Origin: Chlorocebus sabaeus
Taxonomy: Eukaryota; Chordata; Mammalia; Primates; Cercopithecidae
DNA length: 64,000 nucleotides
Reading direction: 5' to 3'
Assembly (NCBI RefSeq): GCF_047675955.1
Contig: NW_027328125.1
Location: 434,001 to 498,000, forward strand
Shown here: piece after piece, positions 48,020-60,710 of the stretch
Layout of the letters: each line of letters begins with the position of its first letter
Position numbering within the stretch: the stretch's first letter is position 1
Translations under genes and position numbers: made by a program
Notes under the pieces: generated by a model
Seen by the model: only the letters and a program-made list of their open reading frames with translations
The model's database searches: none
What the model was told of the DNA's origin: nothing

Positions 48020-50420
48020 TTCCAGATATCAATGTGCAAATTTCACAAGAACAGTCTTAGCGAAAGGCTTCTTGAGGGGAAAGCTGTAACTCTGTGAGAT
48101 GAATTAACAGAACACAGAGCAGTTTCTCAGAAAGCTTCTTTCCAGTTTTTAACGGAAGATATTTCCTTTTTCACCATAGCACTCTATGGGCTTCCAGATA
48201 TCACCTTGAATATTCCACAAGAACAGACTTAGCGAAAGGCTTCCTGAAGGGAATGCTGTAACACTGTGAGATGAATTAACAGAACACAGAGCAGTTTCTC
48301 AGAAAGCTTCTTTACAGTTTTTAACGGTAGATATTTCCTTTTTCACCTTAACCCTCTAAGGGCTTCCAAATATCACTTTGCAAATTGCATAAGAACAGTG
48401 TTAGCGAAAGGCTTTTTGAGGAGAAAGCAGTAACTGTGAGTTGAATTAACCGAACACAAAGCAGTTTCTCAGGAAGCTTCTTTCCAGTTTTTAAGGGAAG
48501 ATTTTCCTTTTTCACCATAACCCTCTATGGGCTTCCAAATATCACTTTTCAAGTTCCACAAGAACAGTCTTAGCGAAAGGCTTCTTGAGGGGAATGCAGT
48601 AACTCTGTGAGATGAATTAACAGAACACAAAGCAATTTCTCAGAAAGATTCTTCCCAGTTTTTATCTTAGGATATTTCCTTTTTCACCATAGCCCTCTAT
48701 GGGCTTCCAAATATCACTTTGCAAATTCCCCAAGAACAGTCTTAGCGAAAGACTGCTTGAGGGGAAAGCTGTAACTCTTGAGATGAATTAGCAGAACACA
48801 AAGCAGTTTCTCAGAAAGCTTCTTTCCTGTTTTTTAACGGAAGTTATTTCCTTTTTCACCGTAGCCCTCTATGGGCTTCCAAATATCACTTTCCAAATTC
48901 CAGAAGCACAGTCTTAGCGAAAACTTCTTGAGGAGAAAGCTGTATCTCTGTGAGATGAATTAACAGAACACAAAGCAGTTTCTCAGAAAGCTTCTTTCCA
49001 GTTTTTAACAGAAGATATTTCCTTTTTCATCATATCCTTCTATGGCTTTACAAATATCACTTTGAAATTCCACAAGAACAGTCTTAGCGAAAGGCTTCTT
49101 GTGGAGAAAGCTGTAACCCTGTGAGATGAATTAACAGAACACAAGGCAGTTTCTCAGAAAGCTTCTTTTCAGTTTTTATCTTAGGATATTTCCTTTTTCA
49201 CCATAGCCCACTATGGGCTTCCAAATGTCACTTTGCAAATTCCACAAGAACAGTCTTAGCGAAAGGCTTCTAGAGGGGCAAGCTGTAACTCTGTGAGATG
49301 AACTAAGAGAACACAAAGCAGTTTCTCAGAATGCTTCTTTCCAGTTTTTAACGGAAGATATTTCCTTTTTCACCATAACCCTATATGGGCTTCCAAATAT
49401 CACTTTGCAAATTCCACAAGAACAGTCTTAGCGAAAGGCTTCTTGAGAGGAACGCAGTAACTCTGTGAGATGAATTAAAAGAACACAAAGCAATTTCTCA
49501 GAAAGGTTCTTTCCAGTTTTTAACGGAAGATCTTTCCTTTTTCACCATAGCCCTCTATGGGATTCCAAATATCACTTTCAAAATTCCAGAAGAACAGTCT
49601 TAGCGAAAGGCTTCTTGAGGGGAAAGCTGTAACTCTGTGAGATGAATTAACAGAACACAAAGTAGTTTCTCAGAAAGATTCTTTCCAGTTTTTAACGGAA
49701 GATATTCCCTTTTTCACCATAGCCCTCTATGGGCTTCCAATATCACTTTGAAAAATCCACAAGAAGAATCTTAGAGAATGGCTTCTTTCTGGGAAAGCAG
49801 TAACTCTGTGAGATGAATTAATAGAACACAGAGCAGTTTCTCAGAAAGCCTCTTTCAGTTTTTAACAAAAGATATTTCCTTTTTCACCATAGCCCTCTAT
49901 GGGCTTCCAAATATCACTTTGCAAATTCCACAAGAAGTGTCTTCGCGAAAGGCTTCTTGAGGGCAAAGCTGTAACACTGTGAGATGAATTAACAGAACAC
50001 AAAGTAGTTTCTCAGAATGCTTCTTTTCAGTTTTTATCTTAGGATATTTCCTTTTTCACCTTAGCCCTCTATGGGCTTGAAAATATCACTATGAAATTTC
50101 CACATGAAGAGTCTCAGCGAAAGGATTCTTGAGGTGAAAGCAGTGACTCTGTGAGATGAATTAACAGAACACAAAGCAGTTTCTCAGAAAGCTTCTTTCC
50201 AGTTTTTAAAGGAAGATATTTCCTTTTTCACCGTAGACCTCTACGGGCTTCCAAATAACACTTTGCCAATTCCACAAGAAGAGTCTTAGCGAAAGGCATC
50301 TTGAAGGGAAGGCTGTAACTCTGTGAGATGAATTAACAGGACACAAAGCAGTTTCTCATAAAGCTTCCTTCCAGTTTTTATCGGAAGATATTTCCTTTTA
50401 CACCGTAGCCCTGTATGGAC
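48020..50420 (-). repeat. HOR unit 20, 14-mer, class A
   Basis: By eye almost identical to unit 19 (class A with R3), which suggests a recent one-unit tandem duplication. Confidence 0.95.
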
Positions 50421-53164
50421 TTCCAGATATCAATGTGCAAATTTCACAAGAACAGTCTTAGCGAAAGTCTTCTTGAGGGGAAAGCTGTAACTCTGTGAGA
50501 TGAATTAACAGAACACAGAGCAGTTTCTCAGAAAGCTTCTTTCCAGTTTTTAACGGAAGATATTTCCTTTTTCACCATAGCACTCTATGGGCTTCCAGAT
50601 ATCACCTTGAATATTCCACAAGAACAGACTTAGCGAAAGGCTTCCTGAAGGGAATGCTGTAACACTGTGAGATGAATTAACAGAACACAGAGCAGTTTCT
50701 CAGAAAGCTTCTTTACAGTTTTTAACTTTAGATATGTCCTTTTTCACCGTAACCCTCTAAGGGCTTCCAAATATCACTTTGCAAATTGCATAAGAACAGT
50801 GTTAGCGAAAGGCTTTTTGAGGAGAAAGCAGTAACTGTGAGTTGAATTAACCGAACACAAAGCAGTTTCTCAGGAAGCTTCTTTCCAGTTTTTAAGGGAA
50901 GATTTTCCTTTTTCACCATAACCCTCTATGGGCTTCCAAATATCACTTTTCAAATTCCACAAGAACAGTCTTAGCGAAAGGCTTCTTGAGGGGAACGCAG
51001 TAACTCTGTGAGATGAATTAAGAGAATACAGAGCAGTTTCTCAGAAAGTTTCTCTTCAGTTTTTATCTTAGGATATCTCCTTTTTCACCATAGCCCTCTG
51101 TGGGCTTCGAAATATCACTTTGCAAATTCCACAAGAAGAGTCTTAGGGAAAGGCTTCATGAGGGGAAAGATGTAAGTCTCTGAGATGAATTAACAGAACA
51201 CAAAGTAGCTTCTCAGAAATCTTCTTCCAGATTTTAACGGAAGATACTTCCTTTTTCACCATAGCCCCCTATGGGCTTCCAAATATCACTTTCCAAATTC
51301 CACAAGATCAGCCTTAGCTAAAGGTTACTTGAGGAGAGATTTGTAACACTGTGAGATGAATTAACATAACACAAAGCAGATTCTCAGAAAGATTCTTTCC
51401 ACTTTTTAACGGAAGATACTTCTTTTTTCACCATAGCCCTCTATGGGCTTCCAAATATCACTTTGCAAATTCCCCAAGAACAGTCTTAGCGAAAGACTGC
51501 TTGAGGGGAAAGCTGTAACTCTTGAGATGAATTAGCAGAACAGAAAGCAGTTTCTCAGAAAGCTTCTTTCCTGTTTTTTAACGGAAGTTATTTCCTTTTT
51601 CACCGTAGCCCTCTATGGGCTTCCAAATATCACTTTCCAAATTCCAGAAGCACAGTCTTAGCGAAAACTTCTTGAGGAGAAAGCTGTATCTCTGTGAGAT
51701 GAATTAACAGAACACAAAGCAGTTTCTCAGAAAGCTTCTTTCCAGTTTTTAACAGAAGATATTTCCTTTTTCATCATATCCTTCTATGGCTTTACAAATA
51801 TCACTTTGAAATTCCACAAGAACAGTCTTAGCGAAAGGCTTCTTGTGGAGAAAGCTGTAACCCTGTGAGATGAATTAACAGAACACAAGGCAGTTTCTCA
51901 GAAAGCTTCTTTTCAGTTTTTATCTTAGGATATTTCCTTTTTCACCATAGCCCACTATGGGCTTCCAAATGTCACTTTGCAAATTCCACAAGAACAGTCT
52001 TAGCGAAAGGCTTCTAGAGGGGCAAGCTGTAACTCTGTGAGATGAACTAAGAGAACACAAAGCAGTTTCTCAGAATGCTTCTTTCCAGTTTTTAACGGAA
52101 GATATTTCCTTTTTCACCATAACCCTATATGGGCTTCCAAATATCACTTTGCAAATTCCACAAGAACAGTCTTAGCGAAAGGCTTCTTGAGAGGAACGCA
52201 GTAACTCTGTGAGATGAATTAAAAGAACACAAAGCAATTTCTCAGAAAGGTTCTTTCCAGTTTTTAACGGAAGATCTTTCCTTTTTCACCATAGCCCTCT
52301 ATGGGATTCCAAATATCACTTTCAAAATTCCAGAAGAACAGTCTTAGCGAAAGGCTTCTTGAGGGGAAAGCTGTAACTCTGTGAGATGAATTAACAGAAC
52401 ACAAAGTAGTTTCTCAGAAAGATTCTTTCCAGTTTTTAACGGAAGATATTCCCTTTTTCACCATAGCCCTCTATGGGCTTCCAATATCACTTTGAAAAAT
52501 CCACAAGAAGTATCTTAGAGAATGGCTTCTTTCTGGGAAAGCAGTAACTCTGTGAGATGAATTAATAGAACACAGAGCAGTTTCTCAGAAAGCCTCTTTC
52601 AGTTTTTAACAAAAGATATTTCCTTTTTCACCATAGCCCTCTATGGGCTTCCAAATATCACTTTGCAAATTCCACAAGAAGTGTCTTCGCGAAAGGCTTC
52701 TTGAGGGCAAAGCTGTAACACTGTGAGATGAATTAACAGAACACAAAGTAGTTTCTCAGAATGCTTCTTTTCAGTTTTTATCTTAGGATATTTCCTTTTT
52801 CACCTTAGCCCTCTATGGGCTTGAAAATATCACTATGAAATTTCCACATGAAGAGTCTCAGCGAAAGGATTCTTGAGGTGAAAGCAGTGACTCTGTGAGA
52901 TGAATTAACAGAACACAAAGCAGTTTCTCAGAAAGCTTCTTTCCAGTTTTTAAAGGAAGATATTTCCTTTTTCACCGTAGACCTCTACGGGCTTCCAAAT
53001 AACACTTTGCCAATTCCACAAGAAGAGTCTTAGCGAAAGGCATCTTGAAGGGAAGGCTGTAACTCTGTGAGATGAATTAACAGGACACAAAGCAGTTTCT
53101 CATAAAGCTTCCTTCCAGTTTTTATCGGAAGATATTTCCTTTTACACCGTAGCCCTGTATGGAC
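50421..53164 (-). repeat. HOR unit 21, 16-mer, class B
   Basis: Duplicate of unit 13 (shared gattctttccac at 51391). Private: tttaactttagat in m2, gtagcttctc in m4a and taacataacac in m4b. Has agaacagaaag in m5, which unit 13 lacks. Confidence 0.95.
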
Positions 53165-55565
53165 TTCCAGATATCAATGTGCAAATTTCACAAGAACAGT
53201 CTTAGCGAAAGGCTTCTTGAGGGGAAAGCTGTAACTCTGTGAGATGAATTAACAGAACACAGAGCAGTTTCTCAGAAAGCTTCTTTCCAGTTTTTAACGG
53301 AAGATATTTCCTTTTTCACCATAGCACTCTATGGGCTTCCAGATATCACCTTGAATATTCCACAAGAACAGACTTAGCGAAAGGCTTCCTGAAGGGAATG
53401 CTGTAACACTGTGAGATGAATTAACAGAACACAGAGCAGTTTCTCAGAAAGCTTCTTTACAGTTTTTAACGGTAGATATGTCCTTTTTCACCTTAACCCT
53501 CTAAGGGCTTCCAAATATAACTTTGCAAATTGCATAAGAACAGTGTTAGCGAAAGGCTTTTTGAGGAGAAAGCAGTAACTGTGAGTTGAATTAACCGAAC
53601 ACAAAGCAGTTTCTCAGGAAGCTTCTTTCCAGTTTTTAAGGGAAGATTTTCCTTTTTCACCATAACCCTCTATGGGCTTCCAAATATCACTTTTCAAGTT
53701 CCACAAGAACAGTCTTAGCGAAAGGCTTCTTGAGGGGAATGCAGTAACTCTGTGAGATGAATTAACAGAACACAAAGCAATTTCTCAGAAAGATTCTTCC
53801 CAGTTTTTATCTTAGGATATTTCCTTTTTCACCATAGCCCTCTATGGGCTTCCAAATATCACTTTGCAAATTCCCCAAGAACAGTCTTAGCGAAAGACTG
53901 CTTGAGGGGAAAGCTGTAACTCTTGAGATGAATTAGCAGAACACAAAGCAGTTTCTCAGAAAGCTTCTTTCCTGTTTTTTAACGGAAGTTATTTCCTTTT
54001 TCACCGTAGCCCTCTATGGGCTTCCTAATATCACTTTCCAAATTCCAGAAGCACAGTCTTAGCGAAAACTTCTTGAGGAGAAAGCTGTATCTCTGTGAGA
54101 TGAATTAACAGAACACAAAGCAGTTTCTCAGAAAGCTTCTTTCCAGTTTTTAACAGAAGATATTTCCTTTTTCATCATATCCTTCTATGGCTTTACAAAT
54201 ATCACTTTGAAATTCCACAAGAACAGTCTTAGCGAAAGGCTTCTTGTGGAGAAAGCTGTAACCCTGTGAGATGAATTAACAGAACACAAGGCAGTTTCTC
54301 AGAAAGCTTCTTTTCAGTTTTTATCTTAGGATATTTCCTTTTTCACCATAGCCCACTATGGGCTTCCAAATGTCACTTTGCAAATTCCACAAGAACAGTC
54401 TTAGCGAAAGGCTTCTAGAGGGGCAAGCTGTAACTCTGTGAGATGAACTAAGAGAACACAAAGCAGTTTCTCAGAATGCTTCTTTCCAGTTTTTAACGGA
54501 AGATATTTCCTTTTTCACCATAACCCTATATGGGCTTCCAAATATCACTTTGCAAATTCCACAAGAACAGTCTTAGCGAAAGGCTTCTTGAGAGGAACGC
54601 AGTAACTCTGTGAGATGAATTAAAAGAACACAAAGCAATTTCTCAGAAAGGTTCTTTCCAGTTTTTAACGGAAGATCTTTCCTTTTTCACCATAGCCCTC
54701 TATGGGATTCCAAATATCACTTTCAAAATTCCAGAAGAACAGTCTTAGCGAAAGGCTTCTTGAGGGGAAAGCTGTAACTCTGTGAGATGAATTAACAGAA
54801 CACGAAGTAGTTTCTCAGAAAGATTCTTTCCAGTTTTTAACGGAAGATATTCCCTTTTTCACCATAGCCCCCTATGGGCTTCCAATATCACTTTGAAAAA
54901 TCCACAAGAAGAATCTTAGAGAATGGCTTCTTTCTGGGAAAGCAGTAACTCTGTGAGATGAATTAATAGAACACAGAGCAGTTTCTCAGAAAGCCTCTTT
55001 CAGTTTTTAACAAAAGATATTTCCTTTTTCATCATAGCCCTCTATGGGCTTCCAAATATCACTTTGCAAATTCCACAAGAAGTGTCTTCGCGAAAGGCTT
55101 CTTGAGGGCAAAGCTGTAACACTGTGAGATGAATTAACAGAACACAGAGCAGTTTCTCAGAAAGCTTCTTTTCAGTTTTTATCTTAGGATATTTCCTTTT
55201 TCACCTTAGCCCTCTATGGGCTTGAAAATATCACTATGAAATTTCCACATGAAGAGTCTCAGCGAAAGGATTCTTGAGGTGAAAGCAGTGACTCTGTGAG
55301 ATGAATTAACAGAACACAAAGCAGTTTCTCAGAAAGCTTCTTTCCAGTTTTTAAAGGAAGATATTTCCTTTTTCACCGTAGACCTCTACGGGCTTCCAAA
55401 TAACACTTTGCCAATTCCACAAGAAGAGTCTTAGCGAAAGGCATCTTGAAGGGAAGGCTGTAACTCTGTGAGATGAATTAACAGGACACAAAGCAGTTTC
55501 TCATAAAGCTTCCTTCCAGTTTTTATCGGAAGATATTTCCTTTTACACCGTAGCCCTGTATGGAC
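53165..55565 (-). repeat. HOR unit 22, 14-mer, class C
   Basis: Left half matches unit 14 (atataactttg), but the right half is R1 with gccccctatggg, as in units 15, 17, 23 and 25. Private ttcctaatatc at the start of m6. Confidence 0.95.
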
Positions 55566-57966
55566 TTCCAGATATCAATGTGCAAATTTCACAAGAACAG
55601 TCTTAGCGAAAGGCTTCTTGAGGGGAAAGCTGTAACTCTGTGAGATGAATTAACAGAACACAGAGCAGTTTCTCAGAAAGCTTCTTTCCAGTTTTTAACG
55701 GAAGATATTTCCTTTTTCACCATAGCACTCTATGGGCTTCCAGATATCACCTTGAATATTCCACAAGAACAGACTTAGCGAAAGGCTTCCTGAAGGGAAT
55801 GCTGTAACACTGTGAGATGAATTAACAGAACACAGAGCAGTTTCTCAGAAAGCTTCTTTACAGTTTTTAACGGTAGATATGTCCTTTTTCACCTTAACCC
55901 TCTAAGGGCTTCCAAATATCACTTTGCAAATTGCATAAGAACAGTGTTAGCGAAAGGCTTTTTGAGGAGAAAGCAGTAACTGTGAGTTGAATTAACCGAA
56001 CACAAAGCAGTTTCTCAGGAAGCTTCTTTCCAGTTTTTAAGGGAAGATTTTCCTTTTTCACCATAACCCTCTATGGGCTTCCAAATATCACTTTTCAAGT
56101 TCCACAAGAACAGTCTTAGCGAAAGGCTTCTTGAGGGGAATGCAGTAACTCTGTGAGATGAATTAACAGAACACAAAGCAATTTCTCAGAAAGATTCTTC
56201 CCAGTTTTTATCTTAGGATATTTCCTTTTTCACCATAGCCCTCTATGGGCTTCCAAATATCACTTTGCAAATTCCCCAAGAACAGTCTTAGCGAAAGACT
56301 GCTTGAGGGGAAAGCTGTAACTCTTGAGATGAATTAGCAGAACACAAAGCAGTTTCTCAGAAAGCTTCTTTCCTGTTTTTTAACGGAAGTTATTTCCTTT
56401 TTCACCGTAGCCCTCTATGGGCTTCCAAATATCACTTTCCAAATTCCAGAAGCACAGTCTTAGCGAAAACTTCTTGAGGAGAAAGCTGTATCTCTGTGAG
56501 ATGAATTAACAGAACACAAAGCAGTTTCTCAGAAAGCTTCTTTCCAGTTTTTAACAGAAGATATTTCCTTTTTCATCATATCCTTCTATGGCTTTACAAA
56601 TATCACTTTGAAATTCCACAAGAACAGTCTTAGCGAAAGGCTTCTTGTGGAGAAAGCTGTAACCCTGTGAGATGAATTAACAGAACACAAGGCAGTTTCT
56701 CAGAAAGCTTCTTTTCAGTTTTTATCTTAGGATATTTCCTTTTTCACCATAGCCCACTATGGGCTTCCAAATGTCACTTTGCAAATTCCACAAGAACAGT
56801 CTTAGCGAAAGGCTTCTAGAGGGGCAAGCTGTAACTCTGTGAGATGAACTAAGAGAACACAAAGCAGTTTCTCAGAATGCTTCTTTCCAGTTTTTAACGG
56901 AAGATATTTCCTTTTTCACCATAACCCTATATGGGCTTCCAAATATCACTTTGCAAATTCCACAAGAACAGTCTTAGCGAAAGGCTTCTTGAGAGGAACG
57001 CAGTAACTCTGTGAGATGAATTAAAAGAACACAAAGCAATTTCTCAGAAAGGTTCTTTCCAGTTTTTAACGGAAGATCTTTCCTTTTTCACCATAGCCCT
57101 CTATGGGATTCCAAATATCACTTTCAAAATTCCAGAAGAACAGTCTTAGCGAAAGGCTTCTTGAGGGGAAAGCTGTAACTCTGTGAGATGAATTAACAGA
57201 ACACGAAGTAGTTTCTCAGAAAGATTCTTTCCAGTTTTTAACGGAAGATATTCCCTTTTTCACCATAGCCCCCTATGGGCTTCCAATATCACTTTGAAAA
57301 ATCCACAAGAAGAATCTTAGAGAATGGCTTCTTTCTGGGAAAGCAGTAACTCTGTGAGATGAATTAATAGAACACAGAGCAGTTTCTCAGAAAGCCTCTT
57401 TCAGTTTTTAACAAAAGATATTTCCTTTTTCATCATAGCCCTCTATGGGCTTCCAAATATCACTTTGCAAATTCCACAAGAAGTGTCTTCGCGAAAGGCT
57501 TCTTGAGGGCAAAGCTGTAACACTGTGAGATGAATTAACAGAACACAGAGCAGTTTCTCAGAAAGCTTCTTTTCAGTTTTTATCTTAGGATATTTCCTTT
57601 TTCACCTTAGCCCTCTATGGGCTTGAAAATATCACTATGAAATTTCCACATGAAGAGTCTCAGCGAAAGGATTCTTGAGGTGAAAGCAGTGACTCTGTGA
57701 GATGAATTAACAGAACACAAAGCAGTTTCTCAGAAAGCTTCTTTCCAGTTTTTAAAGGAAGATATTTCCTTTTTCACCGTAGACCTCTACGGGCTTCCAA
57801 ATAACACTTTGCCAATTCCACAAGAAGAGTCTTAGCGAAAGGCATCTTGAAGGGAAGGCTGTAACTCTGTGAGATGAATTAACAGGACACAAAGCAGTTT
57901 CTCATAAAGCTTCCTTCCAGTTTTTATCGGAAGATATTTCCTTTTACACCGTAGCCCTGTATGGAC
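55566..57966 (-). repeat. HOR unit 23, 14-mer, class C
   Basis: Class C, R1 with gccccctatggg. Duplicate of unit 15, lacking that unit's private m3 change. Confidence 0.95.
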
Positions 57967-60710
57967 TTCCAGATATCAATGTGCAAATTTCACAAGAACA
58001 GTCTTAGCGAAAGTCTTCTTGAGGGGAAAGCTGTAACTCTGTGAGATGAATTAACAGAACACAGAGCAGTTTCTCAGAAAGCTTCTTTCCAGTTTTTAAC
58101 GGAAGATATTTCCTTTTTCACCATAGCACTCTATGGGCTTCCAGATATCACCTTGAATATTCCACAAGAACAGACTTAGCGAAAGGCTTCCTGAAGGGAA
58201 TGCTGTAACACTGTGAGATGAATTAACAGAACACAGAGCAGTTTCTCAGAAAGCTTCTTTACAGTTTTTAACGGTAGATATGTCCTTTTTCACCGTAACC
58301 CTCTAAGGGCTTCCAAATATCACTTTGCAAATTGCATAAGAACAGTGTTAGCGAAAGGCTTTTTGAGGAGAAAGCAGTAACTGTGAGTTGAATTAACCGA
58401 ACACAAAGCAGTTTCTCAGGAAGCTTCTTTCCAGTTTTTAAGGGAAGATTTTCCTTTTTCACCATAACCCTCTATGGGCTTCCAAATATCACTTTTCAAA
58501 TTCCACAAGAACAGTCTTAGCGAAAGGCTTCTTGAGGGGAACGCAGTAACTCTGTGAGATGAATTAAGAGAATACAGAGCAGTTTCTCAGAAAGTTTCTC
58601 TTCAGTTTTTATCTTAGGATATCTCCTTTTTCACCATAGCCCTCTGTGGGCTTCGAAATATCACTTTGCAAATTCCACAAGAAGAGTCTTAGGGAAAGGC
58701 TTCATGAGGGGAAAGATGTAAGTCTCTGAGATGAATTAACAGAACACAAAGTAGTTTCTCAGAAATCTTCTTCCAGATTTTAACGGAAGATACTTCCTTT
58801 TTCACCATAGCCCCCTATGGGCTTCCAAATATCACTTTCCAAATTCCACAAGATCAGCCTTAGCTAAAGGTTACTTGAGGAGAGATTTGTAACACTGTGA
58901 GATGAATTAACAGAACACAAAGCAGATTCTCAGAAAGCTTCTTTCCACTTTTTAACGGAAGATACTTCTTTTTTCACCATAGCCCTCTATGGGCTTCCAA
59001 ATATCACTTTGCAAATTCCCCAAGAACAGTCTTAGCGAAAGACTGCTTGAGGGGAAAGCTGTAACTCTTGAGATGAATTAGCAGAACACAAAGCAGTTTC
59101 TCAGAAAGCTTCTTTCCTGTTTTTTAACGGAAGTTATTTCCTTTTTCACCGTAGCCCTCTATGGGCTTCCAAATATCACTTTCCAAATTCCAGAAGCACA
59201 GTCTTAGCGAAAACTTCTTGAGGAGAAAGCTGTATCTCTGTGAGATGAATTAACAGAACACAAAGCAGTTTCTCAGAAAGCTTCTTTCCAGTTTTTAACG
59301 GAAGATATTTCCTTTTTCATCATATCCTTCTATGGCTTTACAAATATCACTTTGAAATTCCACAAGAACAGTCTTAGCGAAAGGCTTCTTGTGGAGAAAG
59401 CTGTAACCCTGTGAGATGAATTAACAGAACACAAGGCAGTTTCTCAGAAAGCTTCTTTTCAGTTTTTATCTTAGGATATTTCCTTTTTCACCATAGCCCA
59501 CTATGGGCTTCCAAATGTCACTTTGCAAATTCCACAAGAACAGTCTTAGCGAAAGGCTTCTAGAGGGGCAAGCTGTAACTCTGTGAGATGAACTAAGAGA
59601 ACACAAAGCAGTTTCTCAGAATGCTTCTTTCCAGTTTTTAACGGAAGATATTTCCTTTTTCACCATAACCCTATATGGGCTTCCAAATATCACTTTGCAA
59701 ATTCCACAAGAACAGTCTTAGCGAAAGGCTTCTTGAGAGGAACGCAGTAACTCTGTGAGATGAATTAAAAGAACACAAAGCAATTTCTCAGAAAGGTTCT
59801 TTCCAGTTTTTAACGGAAGATCTTTCCTTTTTCACCATAGCCCTCTATGGGATTCCAAATATCACTTTCAAAATTCCAGAAGAACAGTCTTAGCGAAAGG
59901 CTTCTTGAGGGGAAAGCTGTAACTCTGTGAGATGAATTAACAGAACACAAAGTAGTTTCTCAGAAAGATTCTTTCCAGTTTTTAACGGAAGATATTCCCT
60001 TTTTCACCATAGCCCTCTATGGGCTTCCAATATCACTTTGAAAAATCCACAAGAAGTATCTTAGAGAATGGCTTCTTTCTGGGAAAGCAGTAACTCTGTG
60101 AGATGAATTAATAGAAGACAGAGCAGTTTCTCAGAAAGCCTCTTTCAGTTTTTAACAAAAGATATTTCCTTTTTCACCATAGCCCTCTATGGGCTTCCAA
60201 ATATCACTTTGCAAATTCCACAAGAAGTGTCTTCGCGAAAGGCTTCTTGAGGGCAAAGCTGTAACACTGTGAGATGAATTAACAGAACACAAAGTAGTTT
60301 CTCAGAATGCTTCTTTTCAGTTTTTATCTTAGGATATTTCCTTTTTCACCTTAGCCCTCTATGGGCTTGAAAATATCACTATGAAATTTCCACATGAAGA
60401 GTCTCAGCGAAAGGATTCTTGAGGTGAAAGCAGTGACTCTGTGAGATGAATTAACAGAACACAAAGCAGTTTCTCAGAAAGCTTCTTTCCAGTTTTTAAA
60501 GGAAGATATTTCCTTTTTCACCGTAGACCTCTACGGGCTTCCAAATAACACTTTGCCAATTCCACAAGAAGAGTCTTAGCGAAAGGCATCTTGAAGGGAA
60601 GGCTGTAACTCTGTGAGATGAATTAACAGGACACAAAGCAGTTTCTCATAAAGCTTCCTTCCAGTTTTTATCGGAAGATATTTCCTTTTACACCGTAGCC
60701 CTGTATGGAC
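57967..60710 (-). repeat. HOR unit 24, 16-mer, class B
   Basis: Class B, R2. Duplicate of unit 16, sharing ttaatagaagacag (60108) and taacggaag in m6. Confidence 0.95.
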
